A stretch of 64,000 bases of DNA from positions 1 through 64,000 of the forward strand of contig JAVBNL010000023.1 in the NCBI GenBank assembly GCA_031551515.1, written 5' to 3'. Numbering within the stretch: position 1 is the stretch's first letter; each line of letters opens with the position of its first letter. The stretch comes from FLUQ01 sp031551515. GTDB taxonomy: Bacteria > Desulfobacterota > Desulfovibrionia > Desulfovibrionales > Desulfovibrionaceae. The position numbers and the translations under genes were made by a program. This document shows, piece by piece, positions 1-7,756 of this stretch. Under the pieces are notes generated by a model. That model saw only the letters and a program-made list of their open reading frames with translations, was not told the origin of the DNA and ran no database searches.

Positions 1-530
1 AATTCGTCGCGGCGGTGCACGATATAGACTTTGGAGGCGAAACGGGTCAGGTAGCAGGCTTCTTCAACCGCCGTGTTGCCGCCGCCCAGAACCGCCACCA
101 CTTCATCCTGATAAAAAGCGCCGTCGCAAACCGCGCAATAGCTGACCCCGGCGTTGGTGAATTCCGCCTCGCCCTTGCAGCCCATGCGGCGAAACGTCGC
201 GCCGCTGGCCACGATCACGGCCTGGGCCGCGATGTCGCCCTTGTCGGTCTTGACCAAGTGGCTGCCGTTGCCGGGCTCTATCCCCTGCACCACGGCCTTT
301 CTGAACTCGCAGCCCAGATGCTCCGCATGGGCCCGGAACGAATCCGCGAGCGCCGGGCCCGTGGTCTGTTGCTGGCCGGGCCAGTTTTCAACGTCGCTGG
401 TGATGAGAATCTGCCCGCCGTACGAGCCTTTTTCCAGCAGCACCACGTCAAGGCCGGCACGCTGGGCGTACACCGCGGCCGTCATGCCGGCGGGACCGCC
501 GCCGATGATCACAAGTTCACGTCTTTCCAT
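1..530 (-). CDS. trxB: Thioredoxin reductase, N-terminal part (cut by window edge)
   Basis: About 176 codons are visible, starting MERRELVIIGGGPAGMTAA; the C-terminus lies outside the window. The FAD dinucleotide motif GGGPAG is at residues 10-15. The redox pair is seen as CAVCDG near residue 135, and the second, NADPH-binding GGGNTAVEEA follows. This matches low-molecular-weight thioredoxin reductase, which passes electrons from NADPH to thioredoxin in the cytoplasm. It is the last visible gene of the minus-strand block that holds GrdE- and GrdB-like genes. In known glycine reductase operons trxB and trxA accompany the grd genes because thioredoxin recycles the selenoprotein, so the position is informative. 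A trxA gene might follow beyond the edge. The identification is firm; the link to the neighbours is inferred. Confidence 0.93.
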   Translation of the reverse strand, partial: MERRELVIIGGGPAGMTAAVYAQRAGLDVVLLEKGSYGGQILITSDVENWPGQQQTTGPALADSFRAHAEHLGCEFRKAVVQGIEPGNGSHLVKTDKGDIAAQAVIVASGATFRRMGCKGEAEFTNAGVSYCAVCDGAFYQDEVVAVLGGGNTAVEEACYLTRFASKVYIVHRRDE

Positions 531-550
531 GGCAAGAGTTCACCTTTAGG

Positions 551-1498
551 TTATTGAATGATGGTATTGGGCCTGGGCGAAAAGGTATAAAATTCCCGCG
601 TGGTCGCCGTGGCCTGGCACTCGGTTATGCCTGTCGGTCTGAAAGATTCGAGCGGTCTTTCCAGAATTTCACCAATCTTTGCAATGAATTTTTCTTTGCC
701 GCCGGGCATCTGCACGCCGAAAGCCATAAAATTGGACCAATGTTCGCCCAGCAGGAAGGTCTCTTCCCGTATCGTCTCGGCCAGCAGGCGCATCTCACGC
801 AGGGCTTCGTGCGCGTTCAGCAGATGAAAGCGCCCGTTCACATAGTCTTCGCCCATGGGCGTTCCGAAATACGGCACATAGGTTCGCACCCGCACGCAAT
901 ACGGCCGGGTGACGTTCAACACTTCCCCGGTGTCCACGGCGTTGCGCTCGGAAAGCTCTTTCCCGCCGACGCCGATCATGATGGATACGTCGTTCTGTAT
1001 GCCCGCCGCGCGCAATTTATCGGCCGCCGGCACCATGTCTTCGGCCGTGCAGCCTTTTTGCACGGTGCGCAGTATTTCGTTGCAGCCCGATTCCATGCCG
1101 ACGTAGAGGCGTTTCAGCCCTGCCGCGGCAAGAACCGACAACTCTTCGGCGTCCTTTCGCTTGATCTGCGCCATTGTGGAATAGCAGGCGATATGATTGA
1201 CGCCGGGAAAAAACCGTTTCGCATGATCGATGATGCGCATCAGCCGCGGCGTGGGCAGGGCTATGGGGTCGCCGCCCTCAAGATACAGCCCTTTGACCAG
1301 CGGCGCGTACCTGGGGCCGAGTTCGCGCGCGTCGTTCTCTATGCCCTGCAGAACCTCGTCCAGCGGCAACGGCCGGGACACGATATTTCTGAACGTGCCG
1401 CAAAAAGTGCATTTATTATGAGGGCAGCCCTCCATCACCTTGATGATGAAGCTGTCGGCCTCCGCCGGCGGGCGGTGGAACATCTGCTGCTGACTCAT
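551..1498 (-). CDS. Radical SAM protein
   Basis: A 315-residue protein with the radical SAM cluster motif CxxxCxxC seen as CPHNKCTFC at about residues 25-33. That cluster binds a 4Fe-4S centre that cleaves S-adenosylmethionine. Further matches to the barrel fold are the GGDP motif and the GMESG motif typical of Elp3-like/oxygen-independent coproporphyrinogen-oxidase-like radical SAM proteins. The substrate is not recognisable. It ends 20 bases before trxB starts and lies 111 bases behind the GrdB-like gene, so it is probably cotranscribed with both. A maturation or modification role for the GrdE/GrdB-like complex is possible but is only a guess from position. Confidence 0.85.
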   Translation of the reverse strand: MSQQQMFHRPPAEADSFIIKVMEGCPHNKCTFCGTFRNIVSRPLPLDEVLQGIENDARELGPRYAPLVKGLYLEGGDPIALPTPRLMRIIDHAKRFFPGVNHIACYSTMAQIKRKDAEELSVLAAAGLKRLYVGMESGCNEILRTVQKGCTAEDMVPAADKLRAAGIQNDVSIMIGVGGKELSERNAVDTGEVLNVTRPYCVRVRTYVPYFGTPMGEDYVNGRFHLLNAHEALREMRLLAETIREETFLLGEHWSNFMAFGVQMPGGKEKFIAKIGEILERPLESFRPTGITECQATATTREFYTFSPRPNTIIQ

Positions 1499-1577
1499 GA
1501 CGCACCCCTTGCCGCAGGATGGAGCGGCGCCGCGACGTTCCGCAGGTTGCCCCGCGCGCCGCTCCTCCTGCTTTTAC

Positions 1578-1594
1578 GGGCCGCTATGCGGCCC
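1578..1594 (-). terminator. Stem-loop after the GrdB-like gene
   Basis: A 7-bp perfect stem, GGGCCGC and GCGGCCC with a 3-base loop, sits 16 bases after the stop of the selenoprotein gene and before the radical SAM gene. No clear U-tract follows on the minus strand. It could be a weak terminator, an attenuator or an RNA processing site that lowers expression of the downstream genes. Confidence 0.35.
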
Positions 1595-1609
1595 ATAAAG
1601 CCGTTGGTT

Positions 1610-2971
1610 TTACTCTTCTTTGCCGTCGAGCGTGAAGACGGTGGTCTTTTCCACTTTTTCCTGCAGCGCTTCGATGGCGCGCTTCACATACTGCTTGCGC
1701 AGCCGTTTTTCACGCTCGTGGTCGAACTCTCTATTGCCCAGGGGGTTGGTCACGGATTTGCCGACAAGAATGCGAGAGCTGCCCACAACTTTGGCGGCGG
1801 AAGGAACCGGGGTGATCTGCACGGCGGGGATGCCCTGCTTTTCAATCTGGAACGCGAGCGTTGCACCGCAACGCGAGCTCGTCCCTCAAGTGGATGTTAT
1901 TATCACCGCATCCACCTTGTCGTCTTTGAGCCTCTGCGCGATCTCCGATCCGATGCGGACGTTGCCCTTGTCGGAGTTGCAGTTGCCGCTGGTCACATAA
2001 TAGGTGTCCACCAGCTCGCCGATCTCTTTGTTTTGGGCCATTTCACTCATGACGTCATAAGGCACGATGCGGTTGGGATCTTCCAACACGTCCATGTGGA
2101 AATAACCGGTGTGCGACACGCGGTAGTCTTCGGGTTTCTTGTCCGGGCCGAAGAACTCGTGCAGTTGGTAGGTGCCCCAGTTGTCGTTGCCGCGGGACTT
2201 CAGGCGGTGGATGTTGTCTTTGTCGACCAGCGCCCCGTCGGAAACGATGGCGATGCGGCTCTTTTTGGCGTCAATGGGTTTGGCCGGTTCGATGTGCTCG
2301 AACTCCACATAGGTCATTTCCGTCTGGAAGGGCTCACCCTTGATTTTCGCCAGCATCATGTTCACAAAGCGCTTGGCCGCGATTTCTTTGGTGTACACGT
2401 TGCGGATACGGAACTGCGGCAGATAGCCGTCTTCTTCCGGCGTGCCGATGCCGTAGCCCAGCACGTACATGCTGCCGTTGGAGTTGGTCAGCAGGTTTTT
2501 GGCGATGGTGGCCATGCGCTGCAGGTCTTCACGCGCTTTCGCGGCGGAGTTGTGCGTTTTGGCGATGTACACCGAGCTGCGGTACAAGTCGGCGCCGGGG
2601 TTTTCTTCAAACATGCCCGAAACCACGGGAATGCCGAATTTTTCGCCCACAACTTTGGCGGCGTGCCCGCAGGCGATGCCGTAGCGGCCCGCACCGAAGG
2701 CGGGACCCGAAAAGAAGATGTCGGGAGAATATTTTTCGACCAGCTTGATAAGCTCTTCCGAGGCCTGATCAAGGTTGGTGGCGAAATAGTTGTCGCCGCA
2801 GATGATAGTGGCGACGATTTCCACGTCTTCACCCAGGCAATTCTGCAACTGCTTGCCGGGGCCCACGGCCTCTTCCCTGACGGAGAACTGCACGTCGGCC
2901 GCCTCTTCTCCGCCGATCTGGCCGTAGAACTGGTTGATGTAATGCACGGCCTTCCATTTCTTTTGCGCCAT
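1610..2971 (-). CDS. GrdB-like selenoprotein (component B of glycine/sarcosine/betaine reductase family), UGA = Sec
   Basis: The reading frame runs 361 codons to an in-frame TGA at 1886-1888, then continues with strong family similarity for another 91 codons to TAA. Around the TGA the protein reads VIITST-Sec-GTSSRCGAT, and GrdB proteins carry their selenocysteine in VxxTST-U-GTCTRCGAT. The C-terminal part (NPLGN, then EALQEKVEKTTVF) also fits GrdB. The total of about 453 residues compares with about 436 in GrdB. GrdB binds the substrate-derived group on Sec in the reductive cleavage of glycine, sarcosine or betaine. Here the first cysteine of the usual U-x-x-C-x-x-C is serine. The gene follows the GrdE-like gene by 50 bases and has a good ribosome site (AAAGGAG). 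I infer a related but not identical reaction. Confidence 0.88.
1855..1888 (-). promoter_or_regulatory. Candidate bacterial SECIS hairpin behind the UGA codon
   Basis: Directly downstream of the UGA (1886-1888) the message can fold a 7-bp perfect stem, GCGTTGC and GCAACGC, closed by a GGU loop at 1865-1867. The lower stem CGA/TCG (1879-1881 with 1855-1857) is separated by a bulge. The loop starts with G and lies 18 bases from the UGA. Bacterial SECIS elements that recruit SelB typically have a G-containing apical loop about 16-37 bases from the UGA, so geometry and position both fit. Confidence 0.7.
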
Positions 2972-3021
2972 GATTGTGCTCCTTTCAGCCCCGGTTTCAC
3001 GGGGTATGGCAAACGGGACTC

Positions 3022-4314
3022 TTAAAAGTCGCGCGCGGTAATGTTGACGCCGCCGGTGTGGTCATGAATGCCCGCGAATAGAAACTCTTCGGTTTCCACC
3101 ACGGGGCCTTTCGCCTGCTGGAAGATATGGTCCGGGTGAAAGACTTTGGTTTCCGGCGTTCCGCCAAGCACGCGCTCGGGAACAAAGTGAACCTTGATGC
3201 GTTCGATGGTCACGCCGTTGTAAACGACCGCGTTGAGGAGCGGCCCCTGGAACAGGGCGTTTTCCGCAATGGTGCCCGAACTGTTCAGGCCCTGGGCGTT
3301 CAGAACGGTTTTGACGCCTTTCTTTTCGCACTCTTCGGCGATGACGGCGAGGTCAAGGTGCGGCATGCCGCCGTGAACCTTGGTGATCACGATGCCGTCG
3401 GCGTTGAACACTTCTTTGGCTATGCCCGACACGATCATGGCCCGGCGCTCGCGCTGCACGGGGTCCATGTGCGCGACCCCCACGATCAGGCCGCAGAAAA
3501 GCAGGTCTTTGCCGTGCCTTTCATACAGTTCGTTGATCAGGGCGTGGTTCTGGATGGAATAGGTATCAAGCCCCTTCATGGGGATGGGGTCGATGATGCC
3601 GCCGTCCATAATTTCGTTGGGGTGAACGATCGTGGGCAGCATGTGGCGCACTTCCGTGCCGTAGAAGAAAGGTTCGGACGTGCCCTTGTGGTCGTGCTGC
3701 GAGGTGTACATCTGGTAATAGTACGCCACGCGCGGCAGCTTGCCGTCTCTGGGCAGATTGGCGATGTCCAGATCGTAATTTTTCGTTTCGGAAGGGGGCA
3801 GGCCCACGCCGGCTTTGGCCAGGTACACGCCCAAGTTGAGGGCCGAACGCTTCATCGAGACGTCGAATTCGTCGCATTCAACCAATTCCGGCTTACGGGG
3901 AACCAGCACGACGACCGGCATCTTGCCGTAACGGCTCATTTCAGAAACCGGGCCGGCCATGTCGAAAAAGGCCGAATAGCCGCGGTCGGTATCCGGGTTG
4001 ACGACCATTACCGCGGTGCCCCGCAAAGCCACGGTGTGGCCGCTGCCCGCGGACTGGATTTTGGAGAGATAGCCGGGGAAATCGGAACCTTCGGGCGTCA
4101 CTTTGCATCTGGGCTGCACAACGTCCTGCAGGTTCATCAGGCGAACCTTGTCGCCGGGGTGCAGAATTTCCAGAGAGACACTTTTGATCTTCTGGTCTTG
4201 CAAGATATGTTTTTCGGCTTCCTCCTTATTGATATAAAGGATTCTATTTTTTATGCACGTAGCATCGCCGAACTTTACATCGTCAATATCAACAAAATCC
4301 ACTTTCAATTTCAT
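3022..4314 (-). CDS. GrdE-like protein (component B alpha/beta proprotein family)
   Basis: About 430 residues, starting MKLKVDFVDIDDV behind GAGGAAG; a GTG 12 bases upstream is also possible. It resembles GrdE/GrdG/GrdI, the glycine/sarcosine/betaine reductase component B subunit family, along its length. Matching segments include HPGDKVR, HPNEIMDG, the IQNHALINELYERHGKDL stretch and KVHGGMPH. In GrdE the proprotein cleaves itself at an internal cysteine (about residue 242) to form a pyruvoyl group that binds the substrate amine. In this protein the matching stretch, DGGIIDPIPMKGLDTY at about residues 237-252, contains no cysteine. The comparison is from memory of the family and needs alignment. 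It precedes the GrdB-like gene, as in known operons. I infer a complex with GrdB that may not use a pyruvoyl cofactor. Confidence 0.82.
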   Translation of the reverse strand: MKLKVDFVDIDDVKFGDATCIKNRILYINKEEAEKHILQDQKIKSVSLEILHPGDKVRLMNLQDVVQPRCKVTPEGSDFPGYLSKIQSAGSGHTVALRGTAVMVVNPDTDRGYSAFFDMAGPVSEMSRYGKMPVVVLVPRKPELVECDEFDVSMKRSALNLGVYLAKAGVGLPPSETKNYDLDIANLPRDGKLPRVAYYYQMYTSQHDHKGTSEPFFYGTEVRHMLPTIVHPNEIMDGGIIDPIPMKGLDTYSIQNHALINELYERHGKDLLFCGLIVGVAHMDPVQRERRAMIVSGIAKEVFNADGIVITKVHGGMPHLDLAVIAEECEKKGVKTVLNAQGLNSSGTIAENALFQGPLLNAVVYNGVTIERIKVHFVPERVLGGTPETKVFHPDHIFQQAKGPVVETEEFLFAGIHDHTGGVNITARDF

Positions 4315-4447
4315 TGTCTTCCTCACATGTAAAAAATGCGGTCAACGCTTTTTTGCAGCATACTCCACACGAAACATCATGTGCCCATAGGCATGGCCTC
4401 CTCAATGGCTGGCGTGTCGCGGATGCTTATCTTTCCTCTTGCAATAA

Positions 4448-5749
4448 TCACTTGTCTTTGACGACGAACTCTTCAGGAATCACCATGGATTCACACAAAA
4501 TCTCTTTGAATGTCAGCTGGCGTATGCCCAAATTGTATTCCGCGTTCAGGTCGCGGATCTGATCGAAGCAGTTGTGACAGGGCGTGATGACGATCTTCGC
4601 CCCGGTCGCTCTGATCTGTTCCGCCTTGACCCAGCCCGAGCGCATACGTTTTTCCTTGTATTCAAGGCCCATGGGCATGTACCCGCCCCCGCCCCCGCAA
4701 CAGTGGTTATGCGCGCCGTTTGGCTGCATCTCTCTGAAATCGGTGCAGGTCTGCTTGATGATCTCGCGCGCCTGTTTTGAAAGGCCGCCGTTGCGGGAGA
4801 TATTGCAGGGGTCCTGATAGGTCACCGCTTCCGTAATCATCTTGCCCGGGTCGATTTTGATGCGCCCCTCGCGCAGATACCGCGCGAAAAGATCAACGGA
4901 ATGAATGACGGGCAACGGCGGCAGGCCGCTTTCATAGCCCGCGAGATAAGGGCCTTCGTACCCGGCGGAACGGAAAGCGTGCCCGCATTCGGTGATCAGA
5001 ATGTTCTTGGCCCGCAGCGAGAGCGCCTTGTCGTACATTTTGCGCACGATTTCCCCGGCAAAGGGGCGATCCCCGGCGAACATGGCCAGGTTGGTGCAGT
5101 CCCAGTCCGTGCTGGCCATGGTCCAGCTTTCGCCGACGATGGTAAAAATCTGGGCAATCTGGCCCATCTCTTTGGGGTGATAGAGCGGCTCGCGCGGGTT
5201 CATGGTGTACATAAAATTCACGTCGGTCTTGTCTATGGGGATAGTCAGGCCCGCGATCTCTTCCGCCGTGTCTTCTTCCATCCACGAGCAGGCGTCGAGG
5301 TATTCTTCCTGGCTGACGCCCATCTGGTTGCCGGAATCGCGATACAGGGGCAGGGTTTTGGCGATGCCTTCCGGCACGATACCCTGCGAAAAACACACGG
5401 ACCTGCCGATGGAGAACATGGCCGCCATGTCTATGCCGAAGGGGCAATACATCGAGCAACGCTTGCAGGTCGTGCATTCGCCCCACAGTATCTCGGCCGC
5501 GCCCAGCAAAAATTCCAGGTCAAGGTTGCCTTTTCTTTTGTACATTTCCCCGAGCGTGGCCATTATCTTATAGCTGGGGCTCATTTTGGGGTTGCCCTTG
5601 TTGCCCAGATAGAAAAGGCACGACTCCGCGCACAGCCCGCAACGTGAGCAAATGCCCAGCCAGGTCCGCATGCGGGCGCTGTCGTGCGCGTCAAGAATGC
5701 TTTTGATCTGCGCGACATCAATCGCTTTCGGTTCGGCAAGCAGTTTCAC
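4448..5749 (-). CDS. Two-cluster (Fe-S) CCG-domain oxidoreductase, HdrD/TmcB-like
   Basis: A 433-residue protein with a GTG start behind GGGAGCG. Two 4Fe-4S motifs lie near the N-terminus: CSRCGLCAESC at about residues 35-45 and CTTCKRCSMYCP near residue 95. Two cysteine-rich CCG-type modules follow, with a clear CCGGGGGYMP and then TPCHNC near the C-terminus. This layout is that of HdrD, DsrK, HmcF and TmcB, which move electrons between membrane carriers and cytoplasmic thiol/disulfide or Fe-S partners. The gene lies just behind a cytochrome b-like gene, the usual partner, and before the GrdE/GrdB-like pair. I infer that it delivers electrons from the membrane pool to that pair. Confidence 0.87.
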   Translation of the reverse strand: MKLLAEPKAIDVAQIKSILDAHDSARMRTWLGICSRCGLCAESCLFYLGNKGNPKMSPSYKIMATLGEMYKRKGNLDLEFLLGAAEILWGECTTCKRCSMYCPFGIDMAAMFSIGRSVCFSQGIVPEGIAKTLPLYRDSGNQMGVSQEEYLDACSWMEEDTAEEIAGLTIPIDKTDVNFMYTMNPREPLYHPKEMGQIAQIFTIVGESWTMASTDWDCTNLAMFAGDRPFAGEIVRKMYDKALSLRAKNILITECGHAFRSAGYEGPYLAGYESGLPPLPVIHSVDLFARYLREGRIKIDPGKMITEAVTYQDPCNISRNGGLSKQAREIIKQTCTDFREMQPNGAHNHCCGGGGGYMPMGLEYKEKRMRSGWVKAEQIRATGAKIVITPCHNCFDQIRDLNAEYNLGIRQLTFKEILCESMVIPEEFVVKDK

Positions 5750-5769
5750 GATATCGCTCCCTTATTGCC

Positions 5770-6429
5770 TTACCACGGGGCCGTGCCCCGGCGTGTTCCC
5801 ATTTCAAAGCCGATGAACGCCCTGGTGAAGAAAAACAACACGGCATGGAACAGTTTCGTGAACGGAATTATCGCCAGGACCAATTCGCTGGACAGAATAT
5901 GAAGAAACAGCATGGCCGTGTAGTCGCCGATGGCGTGGGACGCCATGTAACCCGTGGCGAACGGAATGAGGGTCAAGGCGATCATGCCGTAATCATAGGC
6001 GGATGTTATGATCCGCACTTCTTCGCGGGCAAAGCGGCGCAGCGCGAGAAACGCGCCCGCGGCCAGAAACGCCAGCGTCAGCACATCGGCGAGCCTGTTC
6101 GGCAAGGACGGAAGAGAAACGCCGAAGGCGTTTTGCAAGAGGGTGTTGTGCGCCACCAGAAAGAGCGGGATAATGAACAGCAGCGCGTGAAACAGATAGC
6201 AGGCCAGCGCGAACAGAGGCTGCCCCCTGAGCGAGCGCGCGCCCAGCGGGATAAGCCAGTGCCCGATGGAGCGGGCCGCCCAGTCGAAAGACACATGATT
6301 GTATATGATGCCGTCTTTCTTTCTGCTCAGCCGGTACAACTGCACAATGCGATAGACGGAGCCGAGGATGAAAACCCCGATGGCGAGCCAGAGGCCTATC
6401 CCGCGCAGCCATTCTATCATAGAGCTCAT
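5770..6429 (-). CDS. Cytochrome b-like membrane subunit (NarI/DsrM/TmcC-like)
   Basis: About 219 residues with several hydrophobic segments: an N-terminal anchor (residues about 6-24), then spans near 75-95, 110-130, 145-165 and 180-205. Histidines lie in or near the spans (HWLIPLG, CYLFHALLF, ASHAIGDY, LFHAVLF) and could bind heme b as in nitrate reductase gamma/DsrM proteins. The chosen start, MSSMIEW, has GGAG nine bases upstream; an ATG three codons earlier is too close to it. The stop lies 20 bases before the CCG iron-sulfur gene, so the two probably form one membrane complex that exchanges electrons with menaquinone. Heme binding is inferred. Confidence 0.78.
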   Translation of the reverse strand: MSSMIEWLRGIGLWLAIGVFILGSVYRIVQLYRLSRKKDGIIYNHVSFDWAARSIGHWLIPLGARSLRGQPLFALACYLFHALLFIIPLFLVAHNTLLQNAFGVSLPSLPNRLADVLTLAFLAAGAFLALRRFAREEVRIITSAYDYGMIALTLIPFATGYMASHAIGDYTAMLFLHILSSELVLAIIPFTKLFHAVLFFFTRAFIGFEMGTRRGTAPW

Positions 6430-6579
6430 AGCCTTCATCTCCTACGGCAAAACGCCGTATGCCCGCGGTCACGCAAGGCCGAAAACGCTTCTCAGGGAGA
6501 AGCCGTCCGGCGACTGACGGCTCTCCCGCGCGCGGGTCATCCGGCGGGCCGGCTTGCGCCGCCCGCCGGTTGCCGCGCG

Positions 6580-6843
6580 TTATTCCTTCGGTATGGTCTC
6601 AAGATATGCGGACAGCGAGTCGTACGCTTCACCCTCGCCCATGGCGTCACCGGACTTCAGGTCGTACACCGTCACCAGAACGGGCTCATCGACGGACATG
6701 GGGAAGCCTTCGCCTTCCGGAATGGTCAGGCTCAGATAGGCCCGCTTGCCGTCGTGCTTGATATTTTTGGTATAGGAGGCTTTGCCGGAACAACCGGCGG
6801 AAAGCCTGAACCCATATCCGGTCATGATTTCCTCAACGCTCAT
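6580..6843 (-). CDS. Small conserved-looking cytoplasmic protein, function unknown
   Basis: 87 residues from MSVEEIMTGYGF, chosen because GAGG lies eight bases upstream; two earlier ATG codons have poor ribosome sites. There is no signal peptide or membrane segment. The sequence is mildly acidic, with one cysteine (SAGCSGK) and alternating hydrophobic residues that suggest beta strands (RAYLSLTIP, VLVTVYDL). I do not recognise the family. It lies between the crotonase gene and the cytochrome b gene, in the same direction, so it is probably an accessory part of this cluster. Confidence 0.6.
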   Translation of the reverse strand: MSVEEIMTGYGFRLSAGCSGKASYTKNIKHDGKRAYLSLTIPEGEGFPMSVDEPVLVTVYDLKSGDAMGEGEAYDSLSAYLETIPKE

Positions 6844-6882
6844 CTGCATATCCTCTCTGTAACGTGTGTCCATTTGGCGCTG

Positions 6883-6922
6883 CCGCGCCCCTCTTGCGGG
6901 AAGAGGGACGCGGCGCTTTTTT
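6883..6922. terminator. Stem-loop with T-run between crotonase and small gene
   Basis: A GC-rich stem (GCCGCG plus CCCTCTT pairing with AAGAGGG plus CGCGGC) is followed by seven T on the plus strand, ending at the crotonase stop codon. On the minus strand, in which the genes are transcribed, the hairpin follows the crotonase gene but has no U-tract. It may stabilise the 3' end of the upstream message or stop antisense transcription. Confidence 0.45.
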
Positions 6923-7699
6923 TCAGCTTTCGGTCCAGTCCGGCGCCTGCTTCGCCAGGAAGCATTTTACCCCGAGTTCCGCATCGTTGGTGCTGCAGTG
7001 GGCGGCGAACAGCATGGTCAGATAATCCAGCCCCTGCTCGTAAGACATGTCGGAAATCGCATACAGGCCCTTTCTGCCGGCCTGAATGGCCAGCGGGCTC
7101 TTGGCCGCGATCTTGTTCGCCAGTTCCATGGTCGCTTCATCCAATTGCTCTTTGGGAACGACCTTGTTCACCAGGCCCAGGCGCAGCGCTTCGTCAGCGG
7201 GGATCATGTCGCCGGTCAGCACCATTTCCAGGGCTTTTTTCTTGCCCACGTTGCGCGACAGAGGCGCGGCCGGTCCCAGGCAGATCAGGCCCACGTTGAT
7301 GGCGGTGGTGCCGAATTTGGAATCGTCAGCGGCGACGCTCATGTCGCAGGCGAAGCACAGGCCCGCGCCGTTGGCCAGGCACAGCCCTTTCACCGAAGCG
7401 ATGACCGGCTTGGACAGCGAGGGGATGACGTGATTATGCTCGTCCATCTTTTTGATGAATTCGCGATATTCTTTGGCCGTCTTGTTTTTGAACTCTTCCA
7501 GGGCGATGCCGGTGGAAAAGTGTTTGCCCAGGGCTTTGATGACGATGACCCGCACTTCGGGGTCCTTGTCCAACGCGATCAACCCGTCGTTCAATTCGCG
7601 GGCAAAAGGCACGTTGAAGGTGTTGAAGTCTTGCGGACGGTTCAGGGTCAAAATACCGATGCGCCCTTCTTTTTCAACAATCACGGTAGGCTCAGACAT
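6923..7699 (-). CDS. Crotonase-fold protein (ECHDC3-like), lacking both catalytic glutamates
   Basis: 258 residues, start MSEPTVIVEK with AAAAGGAG upstream. The enoyl-CoA hydratase/isomerase fold is clear: ILTLNRP, KALGKHFSTGIAL, KPVIASVKGLCLANGAG, FGTTAINVG, LTGDMIPADEALRLGLVNKVV. In rat mitochondrial hydratase the catalytic glutamates sit in GGGCELA (E144) and GQPEILLG (E164). Here the aligned residues are Gly (NGAGLCF) and Ala (TTAINVG). It resembles the ECHDC3-type clade, which also departs from the canonical pair. Simple hydration of an enoyl-CoA is therefore doubtful; another crotonase reaction or a CoA-ester binding role is more likely. It lies directly after the CoA-transferase genes. 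Confidence 0.85.
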   Translation of the reverse strand: MSEPTVIVEKEGRIGILTLNRPQDFNTFNVPFARELNDGLIALDKDPEVRVIVIKALGKHFSTGIALEEFKNKTAKEYREFIKKMDEHNHVIPSLSKPVIASVKGLCLANGAGLCFACDMSVAADDSKFGTTAINVGLICLGPAAPLSRNVGKKKALEMVLTGDMIPADEALRLGLVNKVVPKEQLDEATMELANKIAAKSPLAIQAGRKGLYAISDMSYEQGLDYLTMLFAAHCSTNDAELGVKCFLAKQAPDWTES

Positions 7700-7756
7700 T
7701 CTCTTCTCCTTTTGGGGATGAAATTCACGTAAATTTTCTGTGTTTTTTCCGACGCA

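Noticed and set aside
1610..1822. Separate small gene of 70 codons after the GrdB-like stop
   Set aside because: The frame is continuous with GrdB through the UGA, and the upstream 22 codons also match the family, so it is the C-terminus of the selenoprotein.
1886..1888. Nonsense mutation that would make the GrdB-like gene a pseudogene
   Set aside because: The TGA is exactly where family members have selenocysteine, and a SECIS-like hairpin follows.
554..3025. Open frame of 823 codons on the plus strand opposite the radical SAM and GrdB-like genes
   Set aside because: It is a shadow frame. The opposite strand shows clear family motifs; this frame has none and is rich in His, Arg and Ala, as expected for antisense GC-rich DNA.
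3127..4332. 401-codon plus-strand frame opposite the GrdE-like gene
   Set aside because: Shadow of a well-supported gene; no motif or ribosome site.
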